Shown here one piece after another: positions 11,362 through 23,521 of a stretch of 64,000 nt of DNA. Every line of letters starts with the position of its first letter. Position 1 is the first letter of the stretch. Made by a program: the position numbers and the translations under genes. This stretch comes from Liquidambar formosana. Its lineage: Eukaryota; Streptophyta; Magnoliopsida; Saxifragales; Altingiaceae. A model generated the notes under the pieces. It did no database searches. It saw only the letters and a program-made list of their open reading frames with translations, and was not told the origin of the DNA. The DNA is taken from contig CM077827.1 of the NCBI GenBank assembly GCA_039720395.1, forward strand, positions 8,657,991 to 8,721,990, written 5' to 3'.

Positions 11362-12581
11362 ATGGGATCGAGTCAAGAGGACTACCTAGGGAGACTTATC
11401 TAGGATCTGTACACCAAGGTTGCTTCCAAGCTTGCTGAGGAGCGTGCTATAATTGATGCTCGCTTTGAGTTGTTAGAAGCTTCAGTTAAAATTGTCACTT
11501 CCCTAAAAGGCGATCATCGCCAGTTTAACAATACAGATAGAGCAAACCCTTGGCCACCTCCTAAAGTTCATGAGCAAAATCCTAATCGGTGTTAAACTGA
11601 TTATAAAGACCTTAGGGATCTTGATGACAGAGTTAGGGGAACAATTAAAATTGAAGCGCCTACTTTTGATGGTCACCTCGACCCAAAGGCCTTCACCGAT
11701 TGGATTCGAGAGATGGACCACTTCTTTGAGTGGTATGAGTTGTCGGCCAATCGGAAAGTTAGGTTTGCCAAAATGAAGCTTATTGGTAAGGCTAAACTTT
11801 TTTGGGAAAGTACTGAACTCCTTCTCTCTCGAAAACACCAGCCTCCTATTACTGATTGGGTGGAAATAAAAGAGAAGCTCAAACACAAATATTTGCCCCA
11901 GTTATATCAAGGCAATCTGCTTGACCAATGGAATAACATAAGGTAAGGGAACCGACTTGCCACTGAGTACATTGCCTAGTTTGATGAACATATGATGTGA
12001 TGTGATGTGGTTGAGGATGAGCACACGATCTTGAGTAGGTTTAGGAAAGGTCTTAATGATGACCTCCGAAAGGAACTTATCTTATGTGAGGTCACCAATT
12101 TAAGCGACACCTATATCTTCGTACAAAATTATGAGCTAGTTGCTAGGCCCCCATTCTTGAGGCGCATTGAAACTAGGAGCCCATCTAGTTATCCTTCATC
12201 TTCAGCCCCTATAACAATAGTCGGCCCGCCTCAGGTTAGACCCAACCCTACTCCTACCCTAGTTACGAAAGAGGTATCAAACTCTTTCGTACGAAGTAAG
12301 GGTAAAGAAGTGATTGGTGCCCTTCCTAGACCAAACTCTTGCATCCAATGCTTCAAGTGTCATGGTTCGAGCATGTATTCTCTAGCTGCCCTAGCAAAGA
12401 GACCTTATATATAGAAACTCCGAATCATGAGGGAACTGAAGAAGAGTTGGGAGAGCAGATTTATGAGCCTGACATAAACCATATTGATGATATCGATGAT
12501 GAGTTTAGTGACCCTTGTCATCAACTCACAATGGGCGTAGTCAGGTGTGCATTAGCGCAGTCTAAGGAGAATGATGATTAG
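11362..12581 (+). pseudogene. gag of the Ty3/Gypsy element (broken)
   Basis: Starts at the ATG reading MGSSQEDYLG. The capsid-like core contains FDGHLDPKAFTDWIREMDHF and, further on, KLIGKAKLFWEST, WVEIKEKLKHKYLP and FRKGLNDDLRKEL, characteristic of plant Gypsy Gag. In the same frame there are stops near 11401, 11593, 11944, 11978 and 11998. The CCHC zinc knuckle is split: CFKCHG is read in one frame (about 12345-12366) and FEHVFSSC continues in another, so a small indel destroyed the knuckle. Gag normally forms the virus-like particle and binds the element RNA; this one cannot be produced intact. Confidence 0.85.
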
Positions 12582-12890
12582 AGACGGACTGCAATTTTCC
12601 ACATTTACATCAAGTGCGAAGAAAAAGATTGTAAGGTGATCATAGATAGCGAAAGTTGCATCAATGTTGTTTCATCTAGTCTTGTCTCTCGTCTAGGTTT
12701 AAAGTCTATGCTTCACCCTAATCCCTACAATGTCTCTTGAGTTGACACCTCATCCATAGTCATCAAGGAGAGATGCGTTGTTCCTGTTTAGTTTCTTTCC
12801 TATAAGGACCAAATATGGTGTGATGTTGTCCCCATGGATGTGGGCCATATTATTTTGGGCGCCCATGGTTTTTCAATTTAGATGTTTCCA
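12582..12890 (+). pseudogene. Aspartic protease domain of the Ty3/Gypsy element (broken)
   Basis: Continues the frame of the second gag part after a TAG at 12579-12581. The retropepsin-like core reads VIIDSESCINVVSSSLV; the expected catalytic D-S/T-G is D-S-E, so the essential glycine is changed. Further stops follow near 12737 and 12788. A frameshift lies near 12870, after HIILGAH, where the family has a conserved ILG motif. Confidence 0.75.
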
Positions 12891-13063
12891 TTTATAGTCG
12901 CTCTAACTCGTGCTCATTTGTTTTCAATGGGCAGAAAATCAAGCTTAACCCTTTACAGTCCAAACCTACCAACAAGGGTCAAAAGAAAGAAATAGTTAAA
13001 GAAAAGGGTTTACATATCATTAGCCCCAAAGAAATTGAAAAAGAAGCAAATTTAGGATCTCTT

Positions 13064-13920
13064 GTGTTTGCCTTAGTTGCCAGGGAAGTCCCATCTACTT
13101 CCCATGAAGAACCACCTGAAGAGGTCATCCCTGTGCTTCATCAGTTTCAAGATCTTTTCCCTAAGGACCTCCCGGATCAACTACCTCCAATGCGTGACAT
13201 TCAACACGCAATTAATTTTGTTTCAAAAGCGACACTCCTAAATTTGCCCCACTATAGAATGAATCCTACAGAGCATGTTGAGTTGAAGAGGCAAGTAGAC
13301 GAGCTCTTGAGAAAGGGCTTTATTCAAGAAAGTTTAAGTCCATGTGCTATACCCGCACTACTAACCGCTAAGAAAGATGGATCATGGCGAATGTGTGTGG
13401 ATAGCCATGCAATCAATAAGATTACAGTGAAATACCGTTTTTTAATCCCTAGGCTTGATAATATGCTAGATATGATGGCCGAAGCCAAGATCTTTTCAAA
13501 GATAGATCTGAATAGTGGCTACCAGCAGATTTGAATTCGTCTAGGAAACAAATGGAAAACGGCCTTCAAGACCAAAGATGGTCTTTAGGAATGGTTGGTC
13601 ATGCTCTTTGGGTTATCAATTGCTCCTAGTACTTTTATGAGAGTCATGACACAACTACTTCGATGACACAAGTACTTTTATGGGTAAGTTCCTGGTTGTG
13701 TACTTCGATGACATCCTCATCTATAGCAATTCCAAGGAGCAACACTTAGACCATCTCACACAAGTTTGTCAAGCCCTACAAGATGTTAGCCTGCATGCTA
13801 ATCTTAAGAAGTGTTCATTCTTCACTACTAGTGTTATCTTCTTAGGGTTTGTAGTATCTTCTGAAGGAGTGTCGGCTGACCTACAAAAAGTACAGGTGAT
13901 AGTAGCATGATCTGAGCCTA
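13064..13920 (+). pseudogene. Reverse transcriptase domain of the Ty3/Gypsy element (broken)
   Basis: The first half contains HYRMNPTEHVELKRQVDELL, GFIQESLSPCA, KKDGSWRMCVD and FSKIDLNSGYQQI. A TGA follows at 13532-13534 where the family usually has arginine, so a CGA to TGA change is likely. A TAG follows near 13587. The second half (13680-13910) is in another frame and keeps the catalytic VVYFDDILIYS and FLGFVVSSEGV. The domain would copy element RNA to cDNA; stops and a frameshift inactivate it. Confidence 0.9.
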
Positions 13921-14572
13921 AGAATATCCATGAGATTCGAAGCTTCTATGGGCTCGCTATTTTATATCGTCGATTCATCAAAGGGTTCAGTGCTATAATG
14001 GCCCCGATTACTGATTGCCTCAAGAAAGGGGAATTCCAGTGGACCACGACAGCCGCTAAAGCCTTTGTAGAGATCAAGAAGAGAATGACTGAAGCGCCAG
14101 TTATGCACTCCCAGATTTCTCAAAGGTGTTTGAAATAGAGTGTGATGCGTCTGGGTTAGGCATAGGAGGAGTGCTTAGTCAAGAACAACATCCAATTGCC
14201 TATTTTAGTGAAAAACTAAATGAGGCAGAGCAAAAGTACTCCACCCATGATAAGGAATTCTATGCTGTAGTGCAGTTTTTAAAGCACTGGCGACTTTACC
14301 TACTACGTAAAGAATTTATTCTTTACTCTAATCATGAAGCTTTAAGGTATATCAACTCACAGAAGAAGTTAAACTTTAGACATGGTTGTTGGGTTGAGTT
14401 TTTACAAGCTTATAACTTTGTGCTGAAACATCGATCCGAAGTTGAAAATAAGGCAGCTGATGCCCTGAGTCGTCGAGTTTTGTTACTTTCCATGATGAAA
14501 ATACAAATCACTGGGTTTGAACATCTCAAAGAAGAATACGATGCGTGTCCAAACTTTGGCGACGTTTATTAA
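13921..14572 (+). pseudogene. RNase H domain of the Ty3/Gypsy element
   Basis: Joins the reverse transcriptase through IHEIRSFYGLAILYRRFIKG. The RNase H part (from 14126) reads FEIECDASGLGIGGVLSQ, YSTHDKEFYAVVQ and HWRLYLL, then SNHEALRYI and ENKAADALSRR, matching the usual D, E, D catalytic pattern except that the usual TDH/SDH is SNH. A frameshift near 14110 separates it from the upstream frame. The frame ends at TAA 14570-14572. Confidence 0.85.
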
Positions 14573-15916
14573 GTCCTACAAGATGAACAAACCCTTGAAG
14601 TTGATGGGTTTATTCTTCAGAATGGGTATCTATTCAAGGGTAACAAATTGTGTATTCCCCGTTCGTCAATGAGAGACTTTATAGTGTGAGAATTACATGC
14701 AGGTGGTTTATCAGGACATTTTGGGCCAGACAAAACTATTGAAGAAGTAGAGCGCACTTTCTATTGGCCTAGTTTGAAGAGAGATGTTACCAAGATTGTG
14801 AGTCAGTGTCGTACATGTCAATTGGCAAAACATAGGAAACAGAATACAAGCCTCTACACTCTACTACCTATGCCCGAATGTCCATGGCAAGATGTGAGCA
14901 TCGATTTTGTTTTAGGTCTTCCACGTACCTTTAGGAAACATGATTCTATTCTTGTGGTCGTGGATCGTTTTTCTAAAATGGCTTATTTCATCCCTTGCTC
15001 TAAGACAGCTGACGCTTCCTATGTTGCCAAATTGTTCTTCAATGAAATTGTCAAGCTATATGGCCTTCCCTAAACCATAGTGTCTGATAGGAATGCCAAA
15101 TTCATGAGTTACTTTTGGAAAACACTTTGGCATTTGTTAGGCACAAAGCTAAAATTCTCCACCGCCTATCATCCTCAAACTGATGGTCAAACTGAATTTG
15201 TTAACAGAAGGTTAGGCAACCTATTGAGGAGTTTGGTAGGTGACAATAATAGGAATTGGGATTCCATCGTACCTCTAGCTTAGTTTGCATACAATAGCTC
15301 TATCAATAGGTCTATAGGCATGAGTCCATTTGAGGTTGTTCATGGTTACAAGCCTAGGAAGCCTTTAGACCTCCTCCCTATGTCTCTTCATGTTAGGACA
15401 TCTGAGTCAGCTGAGGCATTTGCCCGTCATGTTCATGATTTGCACAATGAGATTAGTAAGTGCATTCATGCAAGCAATGAAAAATATAAAACACAAGCTA
15501 ACTCACGTAGGCACTATGTAGAGTTTAATACTGGAGACTATGTTATGATTCGAGTTAGGCCTAAGCGGTTTTCTTCTGGAACTGCTTGGAAATTGCAAGC
15601 TCGTAGTGCTGGGCCATTTAAAGTGTTATCACGGGTTGGACCAAATGCTTATGTTATAGACCTACCATCTGACTATGGGATTAGTTCTACTTTTAATGTA
15701 AAAGACCTTGTTGCTTACAAAAATCCCATTGCTAATCTGATGAACCTTTTGTTGACCCTCCTCAATCCCCATATATTGATATTGATTCTGTTTCCCCACC
15801 CTTCACTTTTCCACAAGCACAAAAAGATTTTATCGATGCTATTTTGGCTGAGCAAATTGTTTCTACTAGGATGGCGGATTTCAGCGTTTCTTGCTTCGTT
15901 AGCGAGGTCGTCCTAA
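14573..15916 (+). pseudogene. Integrase domain of the Ty3/Gypsy element (broken)
   Basis: The zinc-binding HHCC region is present: ELHAGGLSGHFG, then QCRTCQLAKHRKQ. The DDE core keeps all three acidic residues, in [18 protein letters not shown] and [10 protein letters not shown]-terminal GPY/F-like module reads GPFKVLSRVGPNAYVIDLP followed by STFNVKDLVAYKNP. Stops interrupt the frame near 14688, at 15071-15073 (TAA) and at 15281-15283 (TAG). Integrase normally inserts the cDNA into the genome. No chromodomain was seen after the GPY/F module. Confidence 0.9.
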
Positions 15917-16038
15917 GTCAAATTGCACATGGATCACGCATGATGACCTCCAGCAGCTCGATCTAGATTTATGGGAGTACTATCAGAGTCGATAGGAGCC
16001 ACACGCGACAGAGTCGCGTTTTCCTCACCCCGGGGAGT

Positions 16039-16435
16039 TGGTGCGGACACCAAATCTCGACCTCAGATCACGCAGGTGTATGAGTGCCGTCGACGTCGTC
16101 AGACAACACACCCAGTGACCTTATGGCTGGACATAATGGGCTATTAGAGGGCCAGAGGATTTTTATTTCCTTTTTATGACTATTTTTATTTTATTTGGGT
16201 TATTTAGATTTTATTTTGCTTACTATGTCTTATTTCCTTATTTGGATGTAATGGAGCCTATTTAAGGTTCTTAATTTTATGGTTTGCAGACACTTCATTA
16301 TTATTAAAATTTGGGACTTACACGTTTGGTGGCTGACTCCAAACCCTAGCTTCTTTGCTTCTGTTCTTTCTTTTGCTTGTTGAATCGTGCTCATTGATGT
16401 TGTGAACTGTAACCCAGTGTGGATGTCCTACATCA
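16039..16435 (+). repeat. 3' LTR of the Ty3/Gypsy element
   Basis: Begins TGGTGCGGACACC just after a short purine tract (CGGGGAG), the likely plus-strand primer, and ends CTACATCA. It is followed by TCTCT, the right half of the target-site duplication. Confidence 0.92.
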
Positions 16436-16600
16436 TCTCTATATATATTTTAACAAGAAGAAGAAAGCACATATGCCAATTTAAGTGAGTTTAACCAGGC
16501 TAAGCAGTGGCTTATCTATTGCTTTGGCCAGTTTAAGCCGCGAAGAAGCAGCTGATCTTTTTCTTTGGTAAGGATCACCTTCAAAGGTCAGTTATTACTA
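16436..16600 (+). repeat. Repeat R1, copy 2 (right part)
   Basis: Continuation of 7680-9532 after the Gypsy insertion. TTTAACAAGAAGAAGAAAGCA and GAAGAAGCAGCTGATCTTT match 4495-4585 of copy A. Confidence 0.8.
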
Positions 16601-17730
16601 ATTTAGTACCAGAAATGAAAAGAAAAAATGAAGGAAAATTTCAAATTTTTTGGTCAAGGTTACGTGTTTCCAGATTGTTGGAAGGTCCTTGTTGTCATAA
16701 TTGAACTACTTGCCTAGGTCTTTGGCCTATTAATACAGTGGAAGGTCTTTATTGTTGTCTATATTGTTTTCTTTTACTGTTGCTTTAACTGCTATATTTT
16801 ATCCATCCTTGCATGTACTGCTTTTCCTTTCTTTTTATAACCTAGAGTACGTTCTCTAATCAAGCAACAATGATGTGGATTTAATCTTATTGACATCTTG
16901 ATAACTACATTCTTTCACAAATTCTATTTTGAGATCAGCTTGCTTTTCCATTTGTGAGTTCTATTGTTGTCAATTGCATGGAGTGAGGGAACCCATCTCA
17001 GTAAGGTTTCAGTTCCACTAACTAGTTGTTTTTGTTTGCATTTCTTTTCTTTTAATCAAATTTTGGTGATAGTGCTTTGTTTGCCATTTTGTTTTGAAAA
17101 GCACAAAAAAGGATAGAAGGGGGCAACAAGTCGTGGCGGCGGCATTGCCATAGTAACTCCCTTACCTACCAAGGAACTAATGACAAAAGGGGCCTAAATG
17201 GGTCCACTAGAGGTACGGTGGAGCCGCATAAAAGGTGGTGGTTTGCCACTTCTTGATGTGCAAATTTAATGGTTATGATGGGCGCAACCTGATTTGATCC
17301 ATCAATCCTGCTTCACTTTAAGCCCTATTTGTATAGAGAAAAACTTATATGTAACTGTGATACGGCTTATTAAAAAGAATTAGTACATCGAGGAAAAGAT
17401 ACACCATATATGTTTCACGACAGATATTTCAAAGAGTTTTAGGAAAATTATCTTCCCAAATACAATAATCATTACGAGAATGTCCAAGATTTGCAACACA
17501 ATCTACAATATTGGCTTGATGATAAACATGATGAAATGAAACTTTTTCAAAGTTCTTAGAAAGTAGCTGGACAGGTTGCCTATCGACACAATGTCTCCTC
17601 TTTATTTAGTTATCTGGATATATCATTGGGGCCCTAATCCTTCAATGCACTAGCTAGCAGGAGACTGATTTGCAAGTACAGTACTTGTAATAGGAGGGCG
17701 GTGGAAGAAAGGACAGTGCTAGTAGTGGTA
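16601..17730. other. Intergenic stretch downstream of the DUF247 gene
   Basis: No gene or repeat structure was recognised. On the minus strand this is the 3' flank of the DUF247 gene and should hold its 3'UTR and poly(A) signals, which cannot be placed with confidence. Confidence 0.4.
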
Positions 17731-18615
17731 CTAGGAATGTTTGGATTTTGTACACTCAAAAACAATTAGATAGAGAGAAGAAATTGTCTGAATAATGGTG
17801 AGGTAGAAGAGAAGCAGGTTAATTGGTTCTTGGTTGACGAAATAGTATAGATTCAGGGTAGCCTTCCAAATATTCCACCTCGTCTTGGTGAACTTTTTAA
17901 GTTCTTTAATTACCTCAGGAATGCAGTAGTCTTCTCTCAGGCCACGCTTAATCCCAGATTCTAGCTTGTGGAGATAATTAATAGCGTCTTCATTGCTCTG
18001 CAGAGTCCGAATAATCCCTTCTTTTCGGAGTAACTCAATGTCCCTAGGTTCGTTCACAAGGATCTTGAAAAAGAACGCTAGAGTTGTGAAGTAAGGTGGT
18101 GTGCTTTTGTTGCATTGTTCATAGGCGATAGCATTGCGAGATATTTTGAACATGGTTATGCCCGCGTCAATATAGGGAATCTCCAACACTTGGTTCACGA
18201 ATTTAATATCTAGGAATGCACCGGTCTTGCTCTTGAATGAAATGCCAGCGCACCTGAGCACCGTAACAGTGTTGGACCAATGTGTTTCGGGGAGAGCACC
18301 ATCTTTTTCTTCCCATCCGAAATTTAATTCGGCGTTTGAAGGGTGGGTTTGGTTTGTGGTGAAGCCAGAATGATACAAAGCAAGTAAATGTATGCTATCA
18401 TATCCGCCAATTGGCTTTTTCTTCCACCCACGACCCATAGGCTTCAAAAACTCGATTGCAAGATCCTTGAATGAAGCCTCGTCTCGGTCTGGACCTGTCA
18501 ACATATACATTTTGTGGAGCACAAATAGCGGAAGCTGATTCTCCAGCATCACTAAATCTAGCCAGATGACTCTCTGCATGAAGCGTGTTGAGAAGATGGG
18601 ATCATCAAAATCACC
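17731..18615 (-). CDS. DUF247 domain protein, coding exon 2 (C-terminal)
   Basis: Encodes residues 166-459 of a predicted 459-residue protein whose N-terminus lies at 25942-26436. It begins with GDFDDPIFSTRF and the DUF247 hallmark LVMLENQLPLFVL, continues with ILRCAGISFKSK-like and FLDIKFVNQVLEIP segments, and ends with a hydrophobic segment (about residues 432-451, TIIQTISSLYLIV), the usual C-terminal membrane anchor. The acceptor is read as ATATCCAG before GGTGATTTTG because it keeps phase 0 with exon 1; GGGGAG before AAGCTG is an in-frame alternative adding 8 residues. No internal stop was seen. DUF247 proteins are a large plant family with mostly unknown biochemical roles; some are linked to grass self-incompatibility, which does not assign this one. 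Confidence 0.88.
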   Translation of the reverse strand, partial: GDFDDPIFSTRFMQRVIWLDLVMLENQLPLFVLHKMYMLTGPDRDEASFKDLAIEFLKPMGRGWKKKPIGGYDSIHLLALYHSGFTTNQTHPSNAELNFGWEEKDGALPETHWSNTVTVLRCAGISFKSKTGAFLDIKFVNQVLEIPYIDAGITMFKISRNAIAYEQCNKSTPPYFTTLAFFFKILVNEPRDIELLRKEGIIRTLQSNEDAINYLHKLESGIKRGLREDYCIPEVIKELKKFTKTRWNIWKATLNLYYFVNQEPINLLLFYLTIIQTISSLYLIVFECTKSKHS

Positions 18616-18659
18616 CTGGATATTCATCACAATAATCAGCTTCTCCCCAAAAATAGCGG

Positions 18660-19450
18660 ATCAACATGATTTTTGGAATGCGTGACCTATGTGGGAAGAC
18701 TACTTAATCCAACGATGGGTTTCATAAAATATGAATTGGAGATAGGTTAAACTTGTGTAAAAATTTGTGTATGTTGATCCTCACCCATGACTCATATTTT
18801 TTGAAACTAACCGTTGGATTAGCTAGCCTTCTTATGTAGGTGATTCCTACCAAAAATCAAGTTGATCTGAGGGTCATTTGAAACTAAAATTTTTAAATCA
18901 ATAATAATCACTCATTTATGGATGAAGCAGTTCTCAATTTAGATGAAATTGATTTTTGGCATGCATGACCTATATATGAATCAAATTTAATTTAATGATT
19001 GATTTCACAAAATAAGAGTCGTGGGTAAGAGTTTTGGAGTGCACTTGATATTAAAAGGATTGTATATTGCAGTTGATATTAGCTAATATCAAGTGCATTC
19101 CAAAACTCTATATAGTGATTTGTATTTTGTGAATCCTACCGTTGAATTAGATAGCCTTCTCATATAGGCGTTCCTTGCCAAAAATAAAGTTGATCTGAGA
19201 TTGATTGCTATTCAATCCAAAACATGTATTTTTTGTAATCAATAACAATTGTTCATTTATGAATATTTCGAATGAAACAGTTCTTAATCTTAGATCAACT
19301 TTATTTTTAGCATGCACAATCAATATATAAATCAAATTTAATGCAACGGCTGGTTTGGCCAAAAATGAATCAAACGTAAGAGTTCAAAGTGCACTTGATA
19401 CAAAATTGCATCAGGTGCACCTAACTTATATCAACACCATGCATTAGATG
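18660..19450. repeat. Palindromic MITE-like cluster
   Basis: Successive imperfect inverted repeats. Arms at 18663-18740 and 18790-18875 pair (GATTTTTGG.. with CCAAAAATC; AATCCAACG with CGTTGGATT). Related arms recur at 18940-19020, 19115-19200 and 19290-19370. CCAAAAATCAAGTTGATCTGAG-like sequence appears more than once. Non-coding; two or three related hairpin elements side by side. Confidence 0.6.
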
Positions 19451-19662
19451 TTGTATTTTGTGTATTGACTCAATATATCCTGCAACCTACTAATGTATGA
19501 GTAGAGATACAACCCCCAATATAGGTAGGGGCAAAACTAGAAGGGGGTTGACAGGGGGTTATAATCCCCAAAATTTTAGGAATGTTCTTTATACAAGGTA
19601 ATATGGATATTAACAAATCAAATTATCAGCTTTTTGTGTAATGCGCCAACCCTAAACCCTCC

Positions 19663-19685
19663 ACACACACACACACACACACATC

Positions 19686-19716
<31 letters not shown>

Positions 19717-19722
19717 AAAACA
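19663..19722. repeat. (CA)n, poly-C and poly-A tract
   Basis: A (CA)n run at 19663-19682 is followed directly by about 20 C and about 14 A. This is a low-complexity composite likely to be length-unstable and hard to assemble. Confidence 0.9.
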
Positions 19723-20543
19723 AAAGAAAAAAAGGAGGGGGAAAATGACAAAACAGTGGGTCAAAACAAAAATAATCTTTAAATGAGGGTTAAAACTCTT
19801 ATATTTCTTTTAAAATGGTAATAATGAATTTTAATTCCAAAAAGAGGGGATTTAAGATCAAATGTCGATTATACTATTTTAATAAAATATTTTCTTTTTT
19901 TACCCCACCCAAATCCTATAAGTCTGTTCTCCTCTCTCCTTATTAAATAAAACTTAACTAACATTTCTTCTTTGTGTCGAGAAAGAGAAAAAAAGAAAGA
20001 AAGTGGATCTCTATTTTATTTTATCTTTTGGTTGTTGCTTATTGAAAAGCATGATTTAAATTTAATTCACATATCTAGCCATTGAAAAAAATAAAAAATA
20101 TATATAAAACTTTCCAAACCCAAATGTGTAGATTATTATTCTAATTGAAAAATATATATGAGTGTTTTTATTTAATTATGTTTTGAGACTTTCATATTAG
20201 GAGAGAAGATATGTGTTTAATGTGAGAAAGGTATTTAGGTTGTAGGATAAAGAAAAATGAAATAAAAAAGTAAAGAGGGTAAAATGGTTATTATAAAATG
20301 ACAAATGGTAGATCCTCTCTTTTGGTGATTAAAGTTCATTATCATTTTGAATTTAATAAGAAACATTTGACCTTTTATTTGAAATTACTTTTAATTTCAC
20401 CCACTATTTGGTCATTCTCCCTTTTTTTTTTTTTTTTTTTTTGAAACTCCTAATTATGTCACTAAGTTTTAGGACAAAATCTCTCCTTATATATACTTCC
20501 TATTAAATCTCTAATTTTGATTAAATGGTAAAAAATTTCCAAA

Positions 20544-21015
20544 TCTATACTATTTATAAAAGGCTGAATCTCAGAAAACCTTTTGAACAACCAATATACC
20601 CTTATTTTATTAAAAAAATACATATCTACCATTCCTTTAATTGAAATACATAGTAAACGTTTCTATCATTTGGTAACAAATGAAAGTTAGATTTTAACCC
20701 AAACTCTTAACAAATTAAAATTATATTCTTACTCAAATTCTTTTTCCTAGAGCAATTATCAAGTTGCATGATAATATATATGAGTGTAAACTTTTTAAAT
20801 ATTCCATTTTATGAAGAAAAAAAAAATTATGAATGTATATCTAAAGAGTTTTTAATCCTTTGTTTACAATTTTAATTATAAAAAAAAATATGTACTTTTG
20901 AATTTTAAACTTTATCTTTTATGAAAAAAATATAAAATCTTTATGTATTTATTATTTTGTATAACTAATATTATTTAAAAATATTCATGTGCAACGCACG
21001 TGTGCCATATCTAGT
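20544..21015 (+). mobile_element. Small non-autonomous Helitron
   Basis: Starts with TC in TCTATACTATTTATAAAAGG, as the large Helitron does (TCTATACTACCTATAAAAAG), and ends with CTAGT. Just upstream of the end is a hairpin, CATGTGC-AAC-GCACGTG (one G.T pair). Preceded by A as expected for insertion between A and T, although the base after CTAGT is C. The interior is AT-rich and non-coding (472 bp). Confidence 0.78.
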
Positions 21016-21094
21016 CCTATAAAAAAAATCAATATCTATATCTATATTATTATTATTATTATTTACTTATAAAATAATAAAAGTCTCTTTTTCC

Positions 21095-21127
<33 letters not shown>

Positions 21128-22615
21128 CTTTTCATTCACTAAAATAAGTTTAATAAAAATCTTAATGACAATATTACCCTCTTCTATATTTTAATGCTCT
21201 CCAAAAAAATTGATAAATTCCATACAACCTCACAACCCTACGGCTCCCAAGTCACCAGCGTCTTCTCTTTCTCCCTCTTTTCTCCGCACTCCCAAGAAAC
21301 CCTTCTCGTATCCAAGGGAAAGAAAAGGAAATCTGGCAGCTCTCATTGGGTTGGTTTCATTCTCCTAGGCTATGTTTGATTCTCGGAATCTACAAATTAA
21401 GGAAAGAAAAGGGTAGGGGAAAAAAGGGATCGAAAAAGAAAAACAGCTGGTGTTTGGTTGATTAAGAAAATTCTGGGAATTAACACGTCCGATTCCGCCT
21501 CAAACTAGATATTAAAGGAGATGACGCCTTTGGGTCTACGCACCGTCACACCAACTGCTTTACCAGGGAACAAAATCTTCATTGGCAACGAGAAGACCCA
21601 ACTTAGATCGTCCACATACAGAGCATTTCACATGGATTTAAACGAGTTTACAGAGTTAACACATCTGAATCCGCCTCAAACTAGACACTTTCTAGCTGGA
21701 TGTGACTCGGCTCTGGTACCATAGGGGTTAAGGTCATAATAATGCATGAAAAAATTCACCAGCTTTTACTCGAAAATCTCGCCGATCAAAAAATCAGAGT
21801 AGGTGGCCCCTGCTTTTTAAGGTTCATGAAAAATTATGCATCCCTTCAGAATGGCCAAGAAAAAGAATTAACGAGAGAAAACTGCTGCAGAAGTCACGTA
21901 CGTACATATCTGCCTCTGCCTCTGCCTCTGCCTCTTCATATTAAGTTCTACCAAAGTAAGATGGTTGCCATCAGTTTTTTTTCTATAGTAGTTGTGAGTC
22001 GTGACTCTCAACTTCTTCTTTCCTCTTTAAATGCTCTTGTCCTTTTTATTTTCTTTTTTTTGCAATTTTGTTCAAAACTACTAAAGAGTGCAACCTTAGA
22101 TAGTTTAAGTGATAGGCAATGTACCCTGAAGGTAGAGTTTCTAATTAAGAGTCCATCTGCATCAAATATAGTAAAGAAATTACTATCTTGAAGATAGCGT
22201 CCTAGACGTGCCATGCCTAAAATTTCTCCTTTTACTACTTTGAGTTTATGACATCAAAATTTTTATTACATTACATGGGCCAATCCTCATCTCTCAATTC
22301 AAAACCAAACCTATGTGGTCTGTTAACTGACCTAGAGTTGGGTTGAGCATACCTCTAACATAAATTTTGGCTTTACTTGTTTATTAATTAATTAATTAAT
22401 TATTTTTATTAATAGCGCACTATTTTAAAGGGCATAAAGTATTAAATTCAGATATGAATGTAGGAATGTAATTTTTGGCTTCCATTTTTTTCTATATATT
22501 TGAACCTCTAGTTCGACTAATCTCTTGAAGTGAAGATAACACAGATAAGATCACTACATACTCTGTGTAAGTTAATGCTCAAGATAAACTTGATTGGTAG
22601 TTCCAAGAGAGATTA
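21016..22615. other. Intron segment without recognisable gene
   Basis: Contains a poly-A run at about 21102-21126, a CTGCCT hexamer run at 21911-21934 and a (TTAA)n stretch at 22383-22401. Positions 21194-21379 and 21521-21724 are open but have no recognisable domain. GGCTCTGGTACCATAG at 21710-21725 resembles a degraded reverse primer-binding site, but no matching LTR was found. Confidence 0.35.
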
Positions 22616-23151
22616 TGACGTAGCGGAAAGCGCATGAAAGAAAAAGGGCACCACCTTCTTCTTAGAAAAATACTCAAATCCACGAGCAATAAAGTAATAC
22701 ACTCGAATCCACAGGCGAAAGAGTAAAAACTCAGTAAAGAAATTCTCATTGATCAAAGTTCTATTCTTGCCCATAGGGCTACAAGCCTATTTATAAAGAA
22801 CTAAAGCTATGAAATAGAAATCCAAGTTTTTCTAGCTAGAACAACTTAAACTAATTAGGAAAAGGAAATAACAAATTATACTAAACCTAGGAAAACATGA
22901 AAATAGGAAAGGAATAAGCAAAATAAGCAAATTAAGCAAATCTAGTTATGCACTTAACTAGATTTGGCCTTCTCGAGTGCGACTTTTTTTTATTATCTAA
23001 CCCGTGTGTGACTTTTTCTCAAAATCTAGTTATGATGCTAACTAGATTTGGATCATACTAACTAGATTTGCCTAGCCTCAAAGAGTACTTTTGATTATCC
23101 AGCAATGGCCAATCGCAAAGGCGACTAGTCAGGATGACTTGTCCTACATTA
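22616..23151 (-). repeat. 3' LTR of the gag-only element
   Basis: On the plus strand it runs from TGACGTAGCGG to CCTACATTA, so on the element's own strand it begins TAATGTAGG and ends CTACGTCA. The terminal TG is altered to TA. It matches 24853-25374 over its whole length with scattered differences. Confidence 0.9.
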
Positions 23152-23521
23152 GTCCCCTCCACTTGAAAACAACTCGCCCTCGAGTTTGTTGTATGTACTT
23201 GAAGTCTTCCATCCAAAACAAAAAGATACTTCGAGTACTTCAATTGCTTCATCCTCCTTTGAAATTTGTGCTCTAAAATATTTTTGACTTGAACCATTGT
23301 CTTTGTAGCCTTCATTTGATTAACGAGGTCGATTAAACAAAGACTAATAACAAAATTAAATTTCTCGACCCCAATAAAATCAATGTTTCGCAACCTTTAA
23401 ATATTGGGAAGATCAATTGATAAATTATTAACTAGATGTTGTGATTGGATCTCTCCTGAAATTTTGATGAGCTCTTCCTTTGATGAAATTTCACAATTAA
23501 TGGTCTCCCCTAAAGCTTCAT

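Larger units (their letters stand above)
9533..16435 (+). mobile_element. Ty3/Gypsy LTR retrotransposon, full-length but decayed
   Basis: It is bounded by LTRs of 410 and 397 bp and flanked by TTTCT (9528-9532) and TCTCT (16436-16440), a 5-bp TSD with one mismatch; the empty site in copy A reads TCTCT. The internal order is gag, protease, reverse transcriptase, RNase H, integrase, which defines Ty3/Gypsy. Premature stops and frameshifts occur in every domain, so the copy cannot make its proteins. The primer site fits initiator Met-tRNA. The integrase tail has a GPY/F-like module but no chromodomain that I can see. A chromovirus relationship is likely but not proven. Confidence 0.93.

Noticed and set aside
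21710..21725. Reverse primer-binding site suggesting another LTR element
   Set aside because: No LTR pair or target duplication could be found around it.
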